A model generated the notes under the pieces. The model had not been told where the DNA came from. It did not search any database and saw only the letters and a list, made by a program, of their open reading frames with translations. The position numbers and the translations under genes were made by a program. Shown in pieces: positions 1 through 8,135 of a stretch of 19,029 nt of DNA (positions are counted from its first letter, which is position 1; each line of letters starts with the position of its first letter). Where the stretch lies: positions 1-19,029 of the forward strand of contig CANOBT010000105.1 in NCBI GenBank assembly GCA_947564305.1, written 5' to 3'. The stretch is from an uncultured Lachnospiraceae bacterium (GTDB lineage: Bacteria; Bacillota_A; Clostridia; Lachnospirales; Lachnospiraceae).

Positions 1-240
1 ATATATCTGCAGTATAAAGACCGATACGCTGCAAACAGGCTTCCTTATTTTCTTCCATGGTATATGGACTGGTATCAGGAGGATACGATACACGACCTGT
101 TGGAAAAGGAGCCGGAATTCGTCCTCTATAATCCGCAGTCGGAAGTATGGGGATTCACGGATTTTATGAAACCATTACAAAAACAGATTGACAAAGATTA
201 TGTTCTGGATGAAGAATCCGGGGTTTACATCAGAAAGTAG
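1..240 (+). CDS. C-terminal fragment of a probable membrane glycosyltransferase (5' end outside window)
   Basis: An open frame runs from base 1 to a TAG at 238-240 and gives 79 residues without a start, so the gene begins upstream of the window. The visible part is soluble and aromatic-rich (LPWYMDWYQ near its residue 19, then EFVLYNPQSEVWGF) and ends in YIRK. It resembles the C-terminal tail that follows the last membrane helix in large polytopic glycosyltransferases of the GT39/ArnT type, which use polyprenyl-phosphate sugars at the outer face of the membrane. That family call is inferred from tail character and from the neighbour: the next gene is a GtrA protein whose ribosome site overlaps this stop codon, so the two are probably translated from one mRNA. 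Coding status is secure; the function is a guess because the catalytic part is missing. Confidence 0.6.
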   Translation: MYLQYKDRYAANRLPYFLPWYMDWYQEDTIHDLLEKEPEFVLYNPQSEVWGFTDFMKPLQKQIDKDYVLDEESGVYIRK

Positions 241-252
241 GAGTATTACAGG

Positions 253-669
253 ATGAATATAAAAGAATTGTTGAAGAAGTATGAGGGAGTCATAAGTTAT
301 CTTTTTTTCGGTGTATGCACGACACTGGTAAACATCGCCGTGTATGGCATCTGCTCAAAATTGTGGCATCTCGGCACCATAGAGTCTACCTCTGCAGCCT
401 GGGTACTGGCTGTAGTTTTCGCATATCTAACAAACCGGAAATGGGTATTTAAAAGCAAAGCCCGCGGAACCAGCGCCATTGTAAAGGAAATCTGTTCCTT
501 TTTTATATGCCGGATGCTGACAGGACTGCTTGATATCGCTGTGATGTATATCTTTGTGGACATGCTGCATTTTGAAGGTATGATCATAAAGGCTGCTTCC
601 AATGTTCTGGTGGTTGTTGTGAATTATATTGCAAGTAAATTTGTGATTTTTAAGTCTGGCAATAACTAA
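253..669 (+). CDS. GtrA-family polytopic membrane protein
   Basis: The 138-residue protein has four predicted membrane helices (about residues 14-36, 44-63, 78-104 and 112-132). It carries the typical GtrA signatures: a loop ending NRKWVFKSK after helix 2 and a last helix NYIASKFVIFK at the C-terminus. GtrA-like proteins are thought to help flip undecaprenyl-phosphate-linked sugars across the membrane for decoration of teichoic acids, O-antigen or other surface glycans, usually beside a GT2 and a membrane glycosyltransferase. The start is chosen because AGGAG at 239-243 overlaps the stop of the upstream gene and lies 9 bases before this ATG, which indicates translational coupling. A hairpin terminator follows, so this is the last gene of the operon. 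Family assignment is strong; the actual glycan substrate cannot be read here. Confidence 0.85.
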   Translation: MNIKELLKKYEGVISYLFFGVCTTLVNIAVYGICSKLWHLGTIESTSAAWVLAVVFAYLTNRKWVFKSKARGTSAIVKEICSFFICRMLTGLLDIAVMYIFVDMLHFEGMIIKAASNVLVVVVNYIASKFVIFKSGNN

Positions 670-686
670 AAAGCATCTCTTGTACG

Positions 687-723
687 GCCCCCGTATATGC
701 AGTAAAATGCATGATACGGGGGC
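687..723 (+). terminator. Hairpin terminator after the gtrA-like gene
   Basis: GCCCCCGTAT (687-696) pairs with ATACGGGGGC (714-723). The stem extends inward through ATGC/GCAT with one bulged G and leaves an 8-base loop. The following tract (ATTTGTC) is only weakly T-rich, so termination may be partial, but the GC-rich stem and the position 17 bases after the stop make this the operon end. Confidence 0.72.
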
Positions 724-821
724 ATTTGTCACAATTCACATCCTGATTGTCCGCGAACTGTAACGGTCATTTTTCTAATTTCCAGAAAATCAAAATAAAA
801 TAACAATTTTCCCTCATTCTA

Positions 822-830
822 TGATATAGT
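822..830 (+). promoter_or_regulatory. Extended -10 promoter for the hemerythrin-receiver gene
   Basis: TG at 822-823, one base, then TATAGT at 825-830 matches the extended -10 form TGnTATAAT. No good -35 box is seen 16-18 bases upstream, which this promoter class tolerates. The expected transcript start near 837 gives a leader of about 70 bases. That leader contains a CCACAG/CTGTGG inverted repeat (867-872 and 888-893) just before the ribosome site at 896-902. Confidence 0.5.
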
Positions 831-908
831 ATTTATATTATGGGGAGGGGTTCCCAATCAAATCATCCACAGTACATATCACTCTGTCTGTGGCGAAGGA
901 GGATCTCT

Positions 909-2261
909 ATGTATAATCAATTGGTATGGAAAGATGAATACAATATCGGTGTAGACGCTATTGATAAGGAACATCGAAGACTTTTTAAAATCATCAACAA
1001 GCTTTTTGCCGTTGGAAAAGAGGAAAAAAAGGGGCAGTGGGCATGCCAGGAGGGTATTAAATATTTCAAAGAACATGCAATTAAGCATTTTGAGGAAGAA
1101 GAGAAGTATATGGCGTCCATCGGTTTTGAAAATTTGGAAAGGCACAAACGTATCCACAAAGGTTTCCGGACAAATACTCTTCCGGCGTTGGAAGAAGAAC
1201 TGGAACGGTCTGAATTTTCCCCGGACGCAGTCGATCATTTCCTGGGTGTATGCACCGGATGGCTGATTGGACATACCTTGACGGAAGACCAGGCAATTAC
1301 AGGTTCCAAGACTAGCCGGTGGGTGAATCTTCTGCCGGAGGAGCAGGCTGAGGCTATGAAGAAGACTATCATCCAGCTTGTGTATGATATGTTCCAGCTG
1401 GAATCCCATCTGGTCAGCGCAAGCTACGGCGGCGAGAAGTTTGGAAAAGGGGTGTATTACCGCTTAGTCTATGGAACAAAGCAGGATGAAAAATGGGAAA
1501 TCATCTTAGTCTTTGAGGAAAAACTTCTGGTCAACACAGTCGGGAAGGTCATGGGAATCAAGACAAATAAGCTGGATACCATGCTGATCAATGCAACCAG
1601 ATATACGGCACAGCAGTTTGTCGGGCGCATCAGGGAGCATATGCCGGAGGCTGACTTGGAAGAACTATTGGAGGAAAACCTGCTGACCTATGAACAGTTC
1701 CTAAAAGTATATGAGCGGGAAAAAATGCAGTTCAGCCTGTTGTTTGACACCGGAGAAGGTTATTTTGCCTATTGTGTTATTGCACCGCATCTGCTTGAAA
1801 AGGGAGTTGCCGCTGCAATTAAAGCCGACAATGCAATCGCCAAGGTTGGAGAATATCTTTCAAGGAAAGAAGCCGACGAAAACACTGAAAAACTGAAAGT
1901 ACTCGTGGTGGACGATTCCATAACAATCCGTCAGGGAATGAAAGAACTGTTGGAAAAGGACTATGAGGTAATGCTGGCAAAATCCGGGACATCCGCCATT
2001 CGCTCCATTACTCTGGATCGTCCGGATCTGGTTCTTTTGGATTATGAAATGCCTGTCTGTGACGGCAGACAGATTCTGGAAATGATTCGCTCAGAGGAAG
2101 AATTTGCCGAGCTTCCGGTTTATTTCCTGACCAGCAGGGTCGATCAGGAGAGTGTGAAAAAGGTAATATCCTTGAAGCCTGAGGGATATCTGTCTAAACA
2201 GTTAAAGCCTGAAGAAATCAAAAATAACATTGATAAATTCTTTGAGAGAAGAAAAGCTTAG
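909..2261 (+). CDS. Hemerythrin domain - CheX-like(?) domain - CheY-like receiver signalling protein
   Basis: A 450-residue cytoplasmic protein with three parts. Residues 1-135 are a bacteriohemerythrin domain with all seven expected diiron ligands visible: H22, H60, E64, H79, H83, H122 and D127. Residues about 143-325 form an alpha/beta region that I compare tentatively with CheX/CheC-type phosphatase folds, but its probable active helix reads YTAQQFVG (232-239) and lacks the family's E-x2-N pair. Residues about 330-448 are a receiver with the acidic pair D335/D336, phosphoacceptor D378 (LLDYEMP), T408 and K430. Hemerythrins bind O2 (or NO) reversibly, so the protein probably links an oxygen or redox signal to a phosphorelay; this is inference. 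There is no DNA-binding domain. The start at 909 follows AAGGAGG (896-902) by six bases; the in-frame ATG at 840 lies almost on the predicted transcript start and has no ribosome site. The gene is monocistronic. Confidence 0.85.
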   Translation: MYNQLVWKDEYNIGVDAIDKEHRRLFKIINKLFAVGKEEKKGQWACQEGIKYFKEHAIKHFEEEEKYMASIGFENLERHKRIHKGFRTNTLPALEEELERSEFSPDAVDHFLGVCTGWLIGHTLTEDQAITGSKTSRWVNLLPEEQAEAMKKTIIQLVYDMFQLESHLVSASYGGEKFGKGVYYRLVYGTKQDEKWEIILVFEEKLLVNTVGKVMGIKTNKLDTMLINATRYTAQQFVGRIREHMPEADLEELLEENLLTYEQFLKVYEREKMQFSLLFDTGEGYFAYCVIAPHLLEKGVAAAIKADNAIAKVGEYLSRKEADENTEKLKVLVVDDSITIRQGMKELLEKDYEVMLAKSGTSAIRSITLDRPDLVLLDYEMPVCDGRQILEMIRSEEEFAELPVYFLTSRVDQESVKKVISLKPEGYLSKQLKPEEIKNNIDKFFERRKA

Positions 2262-2286
2262 GTGGTATCATTTTTCTATATACACA

Positions 2287-2317
2287 AATGGCGGGTGTTA
2301 TTCCCGCCATTTTCTTT
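2287..2317. terminator. Terminator between the hemerythrin-receiver gene and deoC
   Basis: AATGGCGGG (2287-2295) and CCCGCCATT (2303-2311) form a 9-bp stem with a 7-base loop, followed by TTTTCTTTG on the plus strand. It stops plus-strand transcription 25 bases after the stop codon. It may also serve the convergent deoC transcript, although the minus-strand tail is less T-rich. Confidence 0.83.
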
Positions 2318-2350
2318 GAGAAATCCCAGTCCCGTTCCCACTCATTTTCC

Positions 2351-3019
2351 TTAGTATCCTGAACCCGAATCTGTGTTTTTCATAATCTTGACTAATCGGC
2401 TCGTTCCAAGTCTGTCCGCACCAAGGCGCATGAATTCTTCTGCATCATCAAAAGATGAGATACCGCCTGCTGCTTTCACTTTCACATCTTTTCCAATATA
2501 TGCTCTCATAAGCTCCACATCTGCAAATGTTGCACCTGCCGTGGAAAATCCCGTAGAAGTTTTAATGTACTCTGCCCCTGCATTTGTAACAATCTCACAC
2601 ATCTTTATCTTCTCCTCTTCTGTCAGAAGGCAGGTTTCGATGATCACCTTTAATATCTTTCCCCCACATGCCTCATGGATTTGCCGAATCTCATCTTCAA
2701 TCTCCTGATACCGCTTATCCTTCAAATATCCAATATTGATTACCATATCAATTTCTTCTGCTCCGTTTGCAATTGCATCCTTTGTCTCATAGACTTTTAC
2801 AGCCGTTGTATTGTATCCGTTTGGAAAACCAATGACTGTACAGATGGGCAGTTTACCTTCTACATATTCCGCCGCCCGTTTTACGTAAGCTGCCGGAATA
2901 CATGCCGATGCAGTTTCATAATGCATTGCATCATCCAAAATCTGCCGAATCTCATCCCATGAAGCCGTCTGGCTTAATAACGTGTAATCCACAATTTTTA
3001 GAACATCCTTTTTTTCCAT
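2351..3019 (-). CDS. deoC: Deoxyribose-phosphate aldolase (EC 4.1.2.4)
   Basis: A 222-residue class I aldolase of normal length for the short bacterial DeoC form. It cleaves 2-deoxy-D-ribose 5-phosphate to glyceraldehyde 3-phosphate and acetaldehyde, the last step of deoxynucleoside catabolism in the cytoplasm. Diagnostic residues are present: Schiff-base lysine K153 in YIKTSTGF, the second lysine K182 in KVKAAGGI, and D91 in EIDMVINIG. The start at 3019 is preferred because GGCGG (3029-3033) lies nine bases upstream and the product begins at the family's usual N-terminus; the longer frame to 3121 would include the promoter. The gene stands alone here, without deoA, deoD, pdp or cdd beside it, and has a consensus-like promoter, so it looks constitutively or singly regulated. 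Confidence 0.95.
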   Translation of the reverse strand: MEKKDVLKIVDYTLLSQTASWDEIRQILDDAMHYETASACIPAAYVKRAAEYVEGKLPICTVIGFPNGYNTTAVKVYETKDAIANGAEEIDMVINIGYLKDKRYQEIEDEIRQIHEACGGKILKVIIETCLLTEEEKIKMCEIVTNAGAEYIKTSTGFSTAGATFADVELMRAYIGKDVKVKAAGGISSFDDAEEFMRLGADRLGTSRLVKIMKNTDSGSGY

Positions 3020-3089
3020 AATTATAATCCGCCTTTCTATAATAATATGCTGAAATACTTGCTGTTCGGACAATTCCTGTTTAGCGACT

Positions 3090-3118
3090 ATTATATACAT
3101 TAACCTCATATTTATCAA
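3090..3118 (-). promoter_or_regulatory. Sigma-A promoter of deoC
   Basis: Reading the minus strand, TTGATA (3118-3113) and TATAAT (3095-3090) are separated by exactly 17 bases. The expected start near 3083 gives a leader of about 64 bases. I see no clear operator palindrome overlapping it. Confidence 0.8.
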
Positions 3119-3220
3119 CATTTTTCCAGATGTTTTACTGCATTTTACAACATGCCTTATTCTACTGAAAAATAGGGAACTAAGGCTTGAAAAATCCTAT
3201 AGAAAGTGGGACAATACCTA

Positions 3221-3226
3221 TATAAT
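3221..3226 (+). promoter_or_regulatory. Possible -10 box for the hybrid kinase gene
   Basis: TATAAT at 3221-3226 lies 37 bases before the ATG at 3263. No convincing -35 hexamer is present at 16-18 bases (TTGAAA at 3187-3192 is too far), so the promoter is weak, activator-dependent or misidentified. Confidence 0.35.
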
Positions 3227-3262
3227 CCACGAATCAGCCATAAAAAGGGGGAGACTATTACC

Positions 3263-6200
3263 ATGCATGCACCAAAAAAGTCCTGGCGAAATGTACTGTA
3301 CATATTCATTTTACTGGCAGGTGTTTTCCTGCTGTTTAGGTGGTATTCTGCCGCTAACAGCAAGCGGATTGAAAACCAAAATTTAAACTACGCAATGGAT
3401 TCCGCCTGGCAGACCGCGCAGCGAATTGACAGTGAATTCACTAATGCCCAGAGGCGCGTGCGTAATTATGCATATTTTCTGAGCGAAATGCTGAATGAGC
3501 CGAATATCGACACAGAGCTGCTTCAAGAACTGGAAGAGAACTCAGATTTTGATGCTCTGCGTTTCACCAACAGTGAAGGACTCAATCTGACATCCGACGG
3601 GAGTACTTCCTACAGTACGGACCGCAATTATTTCCTCAGCGGCATGCAGGGGGAAAGCGGCAGTACCGTGGTCCTGAAATCTCGAATCACAGACAAAGCA
3701 ATGATGGTCTTTTATGCACCGCTGAAGTATGAGGATGAAGTATTTGGAGTTCTGCTGGGGCTGTATTTTGCCGAAGATTACCTGAAAGAACTGCTTTCCT
3801 CCAGTTACTTTGGCGAAGAGGCAGATGTTTTTTTATGTACCCAGGACGGCAATGTGATTGCCTCATCGGATGACAGCCACTACGACAGGCCTTTACTTGA
3901 CGTCCTGCGTGATACCGGTGTCATTGATTCTCAGACTGCCGAAAGTGCCTGGGAAGTCTTCCGCGGTCATTCTGACACAGCCGGTTTCATTTGTTCTCCT
4001 GGCAGCAAGACAGACAACCTGTGTGTGTTTGATATCGTAGGCAGTGAATACGTGCTAGTTCAGACTTTTCCAAAGAATGTGACTCAGACCATGCTGCACA
4101 ATGCCAACTCTGTGGGGATGATTCTGCAGATTATCTTAATGATTCTGTTTGCCATCTATATCCTGGTTCTGCTGTTCCAAAGCCGAAGGGACAGATTGCG
4201 GCTGGAACAGGAAAACCAGGGGATGGGATATATCATCAGCGGCGTTAATACACTTTTTACCCGTTTTATGTTGGTGGACCTGGAAACCAATACGTTTCAG
4301 TTTCTTTCAGGAATCCCGCCGGAAGATATGGAATCTCCTCTCGGCGGCCCCTATGAAGATTTTGCGGCCTATCTGTGTTCCTGCCTGCTGCTTGAAGAGG
4401 ACCGGCAGGAATTTGCAAAAATATTGGATTTAAACGCGATTGTACAGGAATTGGATAAGGACCACACAAACCTACAGTTCGAATACCAGACCCACCAGAA
4501 GGAAGGCACTGCCTGGGAACATTTTAATATTATCTGCCTGGAGCGAAAAGAGGGACGTGCGAGCAAAGTTCTCTTCCTCCGGCAAAATGTTACGGAGCTG
4601 AAAAAGAAGGAGCTGCAGGCTCAGGCGGAAATTTCACTGGCCAACCGAAAAGAACGGCAATACCGGATTGCCATTACATCCAGTGCTTTCTGTACCTTTG
4701 AGTTCAATCTTACGCGCGATCTTATTGAGGAAGACATTATACGAATCATAGACGGACAGCCGGCCTCCCTGTTGAAGAGAGTCGGTTTAAGCGCACCTTG
4801 TCCGGCATCCTTATGTTTTGAAAAATGGAAATCCTTCATTTTAGAAGAGTCCCTGGAGGAATATAGTGCAGTGGTCACCTCAGAACACTTAATGCAGTGT
4901 TTTGAAGCCGGAGAGAGTGAAGTCACCGTGGACTACTGGGGTTTGGCTTCCGCAGAACAGCCGATTTGTGTTCGTCAGTCCTTTATCATGACCCAGGATG
5001 ATGACACCAAAGATGTAATGGTCATGGTGGTATCCAAAGATATTACAATACAGGTGCAAAAACAGAGAGAACAGACGCAGGCTCTTCAGGACGCACTGAT
5101 GCAGGCGCAGCATGCCAACCGTTCCAAGACCACCTTCCTCTCCAATATGTCCCATGACATCCGCACTCCTATGAATGCCATTATCGGGTTCACAACGATT
5201 GCCATCAGTCATATGGATAACCCGCGCCAGGTGGAGGATTGCCTCCGGAAAGTGCTGTCCTCCGGCAATCATCTGCTCAGCCTGATCAACGACATTTTGG
5301 ATATGAGCCGGATTGAGAGCGGAAAGGTACAAATTAAAGAGCAGGAATGCAATATTTCTGAATTGACTCACAACCTGTTCCATATTATTCAGCCACAGGT
5401 AAAGGCAAAGCAGTTGGAGTTGTTTATTGATACCTTCAATGTGTCAAATGAGGATGTGATTGCGGATTCACTGAAACTGAGCCAGGTATTTGTAAATCTT
5501 TTGAGCAATGCCGTAAAATACACCCCCGCAGGCGGAACCGTCAGCTTCCGTATTTTACAGGAGACCACCTTCCACCGGGGATATGGCGACTACGTGTTCA
5601 TTGTGAAGGATAACGGCATGGGCATGAGTCCGGAGTTTGTAGAGCATATCTTTGAGCCCTTTGAACGTGAGGCCACCACAACCAAGACCGGTATTCAAGG
5701 CACAGGCCTTGGAATGGCAATCACTAAGAACATCGTGGAAATGATGGGCGGGACCATTACTGTACAAAGCGAAAAGGGCAAAGGCAGTGAATTCCGTGTG
5801 GAAATGAGCCTGAAGCTTCAGGATGTGGAAAAGAATGCGGAGCAGATCAAGGAACTGGAAGGATTGCGGGCTATTGTGGTAGATGACGACTGTGACAGTT
5901 GTGAGAGCGTGGTCCGGATGCTCCGTCAAATCGGAATGCGTGCGGAGTGGACCACCTCCGGCAGAGAGGCTGCTTATCGAGCTAAGAGCGCCTACAACCA
6001 AGGCGATTCTTACCACACTTATATCATTGACTGGCAGATGCCGGAAATGAGCGGTATTGAGACGGCCCGGCGAATACGTTCCGAAATCGGAGATGATGCA
6101 CCGATCATCATCCTCACAGCCTATGACTGGACGGATATTGAACAAGAGGCCAGGGAGGCAGGTGTCACCGCCTTCTGCGCGAAACCGCTGTTTATGTCTG

Positions 6201-6658
6201 ACTTAAAATCTGTCCTGCTTGCTGCAAATAATCTGCTTGAAAAAGAAGAAGAGGTTTCCTGGACTCAGGCGGATTTCAACAACAAACGCGTATTGCTGGT
6301 GGAGGATAATGAGCTGAACCGAGAGATTGCGGAATCTATTCTGGAGGAAACCGGCTTCCTGATTGAGACCGCCCCAGACGGCACGGACGCGGTAGAAATG
6401 GTGCGCAAGTCGGATGAATTTTACTACGATGCCATCCTTATGGATGTGCAGATGCCTGTGATGGACGGATATGAGGCCACTAGGACCATCCGTGCCCTGC
6501 ACCGGGAAGATGTGAAAACACTCCCTATTATCGCCATGACGGCAAATGCCATGGAGGAGGACAAGGAGGCGGCACTCAAGAACGGTATGAACGCCCATAT
6601 TGCAAAGCCATTGGATATTGATCTGTTTTTGGAGATTTTGGGGAAATATCTAGGGTAG
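3263..6658 (+). CDS. Membrane hybrid sensor histidine kinase with two receiver domains
   Basis: The 1131-residue protein has this order: TM1 (about 11-28); an extracellular sensor of about 250 residues, probably a Cache-type fold; TM2 (about 287-307); a PAS-like/linker region (about 310-600) ending in a coiled coil; HisKA with H631 in SHDIRTPMNAI; HATPase_c with an N box NLLSNAVKYTP, DNGMGM at about 783 and GTGLGM at about 813; REC1 with D923 (IIDWQMP); and REC2 with D1061 (LMDVQMP). Both receivers keep their acidic pair, Thr and Lys (CAKPL, IAKPL), so a multistep phosphorelay is possible, but no Hpt domain is seen, so an external one would be required. The extracellular domain suggests a soluble ligand. 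The start at 3263 follows GGGGGAG (3247-3253); the longer frame beginning with GTG at 3206 has no ribosome site. The hemerythrin-receiver protein two genes upstream is a possible partner. Confidence 0.92.
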   Translation: MHAPKKSWRNVLYIFILLAGVFLLFRWYSAANSKRIENQNLNYAMDSAWQTAQRIDSEFTNAQRRVRNYAYFLSEMLNEPNIDTELLQELEENSDFDALRFTNSEGLNLTSDGSTSYSTDRNYFLSGMQGESGSTVVLKSRITDKAMMVFYAPLKYEDEVFGVLLGLYFAEDYLKELLSSSYFGEEADVFLCTQDGNVIASSDDSHYDRPLLDVLRDTGVIDSQTAESAWEVFRGHSDTAGFICSPGSKTDNLCVFDIVGSEYVLVQTFPKNVTQTMLHNANSVGMILQIILMILFAIYILVLLFQSRRDRLRLEQENQGMGYIISGVNTLFTRFMLVDLETNTFQFLSGIPPEDMESPLGGPYEDFAAYLCSCLLLEEDRQEFAKILDLNAIVQELDKDHTNLQFEYQTHQKEGTAWEHFNIICLERKEGRASKVLFLRQNVTELKKKELQAQAEISLANRKERQYRIAITSSAFCTFEFNLTRDLIEEDIIRIIDGQPASLLKRVGLSAPCPASLCFEKWKSFILEESLEEYSAVVTSEHLMQCFEAGESEVTVDYWGLASAEQPICVRQSFIMTQDDDTKDVMVMVVSKDITIQVQKQREQTQALQDALMQAQHANRSKTTFLSNMSHDIRTPMNAIIGFTTIAISHMDNPRQVEDCLRKVLSSGNHLLSLINDILDMSRIESGKVQIKEQECNISELTHNLFHIIQPQVKAKQLELFIDTFNVSNEDVIADSLKLSQVFVNLLSNAVKYTPAGGTVSFRILQETTFHRGYGDYVFIVKDNGMGMSPEFVEHIFEPFEREATTTKTGIQGTGLGMAITKNIVEMMGGTITVQSEKGKGSEFRVEMSLKLQDVEKNAEQIKELEGLRAIVVDDDCDSCESVVRMLRQIGMRAEWTTSGREAAYRAKSAYNQGDSYHTYIIDWQMPEMSGIETARRIRSEIGDDAPIIILTAYDWTDIEQEAREAGVTAFCAKPLFMSDLKSVLLAANNLLEKEEEVSWTQADFNNKRVLLVEDNELNREIAESILEETGFLIETAPDGTDAVEMVRKSDEFYYDAILMDVQMPVMDGYEATRTIRALHREDVKTLPIIAMTANAMEEDKEAALKNGMNAHIAKPLDIDLFLEILGKYLG

Positions 6659-6663
6659 GCAAG

Positions 6664-6701
6664 AAAGCAGCCAGAACACATTTCCTGTTCTGGCTGCTTT
6701 T
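6664..6701. terminator. Strong terminator between the kinase gene and the lactose operon
   Basis: AAAGCAGCCAGAACA (6664-6678) and TGTTCTGGCTGCTTT (6686-6700) form a perfect 15-bp stem with a 7-base loop. The plus strand ends in TTTT. The minus strand reads TTTCTTG after the stem, so the element probably also ends the transporter transcript, whose stop is 30 bases away. Confidence 0.88.
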
Positions 6702-6730
6702 ATAAAAGCTTTCCCTATCCCCTCACTGCA

Positions 6731-8101
6731 TCAATCCATCTTTTCCCCTTTTTCACTTCTCAGTTTTTCATTAGCCCCTTCCACATTCATTTTAGAAAGC
6801 ACCACCATAATAATGATATTGATAACCAACGGAATCCACAAATACATGATATGCAGCATATTGATGCAGGAGTCCGGTTGAATCGCCAATTTTCCGTCAA
6901 ACCCGCTCAACTCTAACAGCCACCCTGCCGCTGCCGTGCCAAGTCCTCCGCCCAGTTTGACACCAAGGGACGTACAGGAATACATGGTTCCATCTACTCT
7001 CTTTCCTTTTGTCAAAAATGTATATTCTGAACAGGATGCAATCACTGCATTCATATCTCCCTGCCATGGGCCTTGTCCAAGTGCTGCAACCGCGGTAAAT
7101 AACAGCATTAACGGGACACTTCCGATATAACCGGCAACCACCACAAGAGCTCTGCCGGCCACCGCAATCATATAGCCTCTCAGGTTTAACTTATACATTC
7201 CTTTCCACCGGCCAACAAGGGCAGGTGTAAAAATCAATGCGATAATCAGGGGAATATTCGCTGCCCAGGAAAACACGCCATAAAGGTTCTCGTTTTTCAA
7301 CACATAGGTCATGTAGTAAATTCCAGAATTAATCATGGCTGTGTATAACTGCTGCAAAATATAGACTCCGCAGATCATCAGATAAAATTTGTTGGACACG
7401 AGAAGCCGAAACGCCTCCACCAATCCATATTTTTCTTCCGATTCCTTCTCGTCCCCTTCGTTTAGTTCTTCCTCTGGAAGCTCCTTTACCGAGAGAACAG
7501 AAATCGTATTGATAACAAGTCCAATGACAGCATACACAATCGCTACTGTCCTCCAGGCTGCTGCCCCTCCGCCGCACTTTGCAACAAAGCTGATAGTAAT
7601 AGACTGGATAAACAAGCTGGTTGCAAATGCGAAGATGAATCTGTAGGAGCCCATCTGAACCCGCTCTTTGCTGTTCTTCGTCACCAGTGAGGTCAGCGCG
7701 GAATAAGCAATATTATTTGCCGTATAGAACACACCGTTTAACAAAGTATACGCAATGAAGAACCATGCATACTGGGCGGTCGTTCCCCAGCTTGTCGGGA
7801 TCGCAAAGATTGCCGCCAAAGTAATGGCGCAGCCGATATAGCCATACAGCATCCACGGCCTGGCTTTTCCCAGCCTGCTGTGAGTCTTATCAATCATCGC
7901 ACCAAAGAAAATATCTGTAAACCCGTCAAATAATTTGGATACAGCAATTAAAGTACCTACGATTCCTGCCGAAAGACCAATCGTATTGGTCAAATAAATC
8001 ATGACAAACGAGGACAAAAATGCATATACTACATTGCCGGCAATATCTCCTGAGCCGTATCCTATTTTGTTATACCATTTTAAATATGTCTTCTCTTTCA
8101 T
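6731..8101 (-). CDS. GPH-family (MelB-type) sugar:cation symporter, probable lactose/galactoside permease
   Basis: A 456-residue protein with about 12 membrane helices from the glycoside-pentoside-hexuronide:cation symporter family (TC 2.A.2). The N-terminal signature is clear: D19, then KLFDGFTDIFFGAMID with D59 and D63, then SRLGKARPW. These acidic residues sit where MelB has its sugar-binding D19 and cation-binding D55/D59. ATG 8101 is preceded by AAGGAG (8113-8108) at six bases. The gene follows the beta-galactosidase gene by 34 bases on the same strand without a promoter between, so the two form one operon and the substrate is most likely lactose or another beta-galactoside. The substrate is inferred from context; relatives also move melibiose, xylosides or glucuronides. 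The 6664-6701 hairpin probably ends this transcript. Confidence 0.9.
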   Translation of the reverse strand: MKEKTYLKWYNKIGYGSGDIAGNVVYAFLSSFVMIYLTNTIGLSAGIVGTLIAVSKLFDGFTDIFFGAMIDKTHSRLGKARPWMLYGYIGCAITLAAIFAIPTSWGTTAQYAWFFIAYTLLNGVFYTANNIAYSALTSLVTKNSKERVQMGSYRFIFAFATSLFIQSITISFVAKCGGGAAAWRTVAIVYAVIGLVINTISVLSVKELPEEELNEGDEKESEEKYGLVEAFRLLVSNKFYLMICGVYILQQLYTAMINSGIYYMTYVLKNENLYGVFSWAANIPLIIALIFTPALVGRWKGMYKLNLRGYMIAVAGRALVVVAGYIGSVPLMLLFTAVAALGQGPWQGDMNAVIASCSEYTFLTKGKRVDGTMYSCTSLGVKLGGGLGTAAAGWLLELSGFDGKLAIQPDSCINMLHIMYLWIPLVINIIIMVVLSKMNVEGANEKLRSEKGEKMD

Positions 8102-8135
8102 TCCTCTCTCCTTTTCGATGTATATACATAAATCA

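Noticed and set aside
840..908. Upstream in-frame ATG (840) adding 23 residues to the hemerythrin-receiver protein
   Set aside because: It lies almost on the predicted transcript start, has no ribosome site, and the added residues precede the standard hemerythrin N-terminus; ATG 909 has AAGGAGG.
837..908. Possible riboswitch in the hemerythrin gene leader
   Set aside because: Only one 6-bp inverted repeat with a 15-base loop is visible; no conserved aptamer core that I recognise in about 70 bases.
3206..3262. GTG start at 3206 for the hybrid kinase
   Set aside because: No ribosome site; the segment overlaps the probable -10 box; ATG 3263 has GGGGGAG and leads directly into the first membrane helix.
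5555..6145. 196-residue open frame antisense to the kinase
   Set aside because: Histidine- and leucine-rich translation without domain character, lying wholly inside a strongly supported gene; typical frame shadow.
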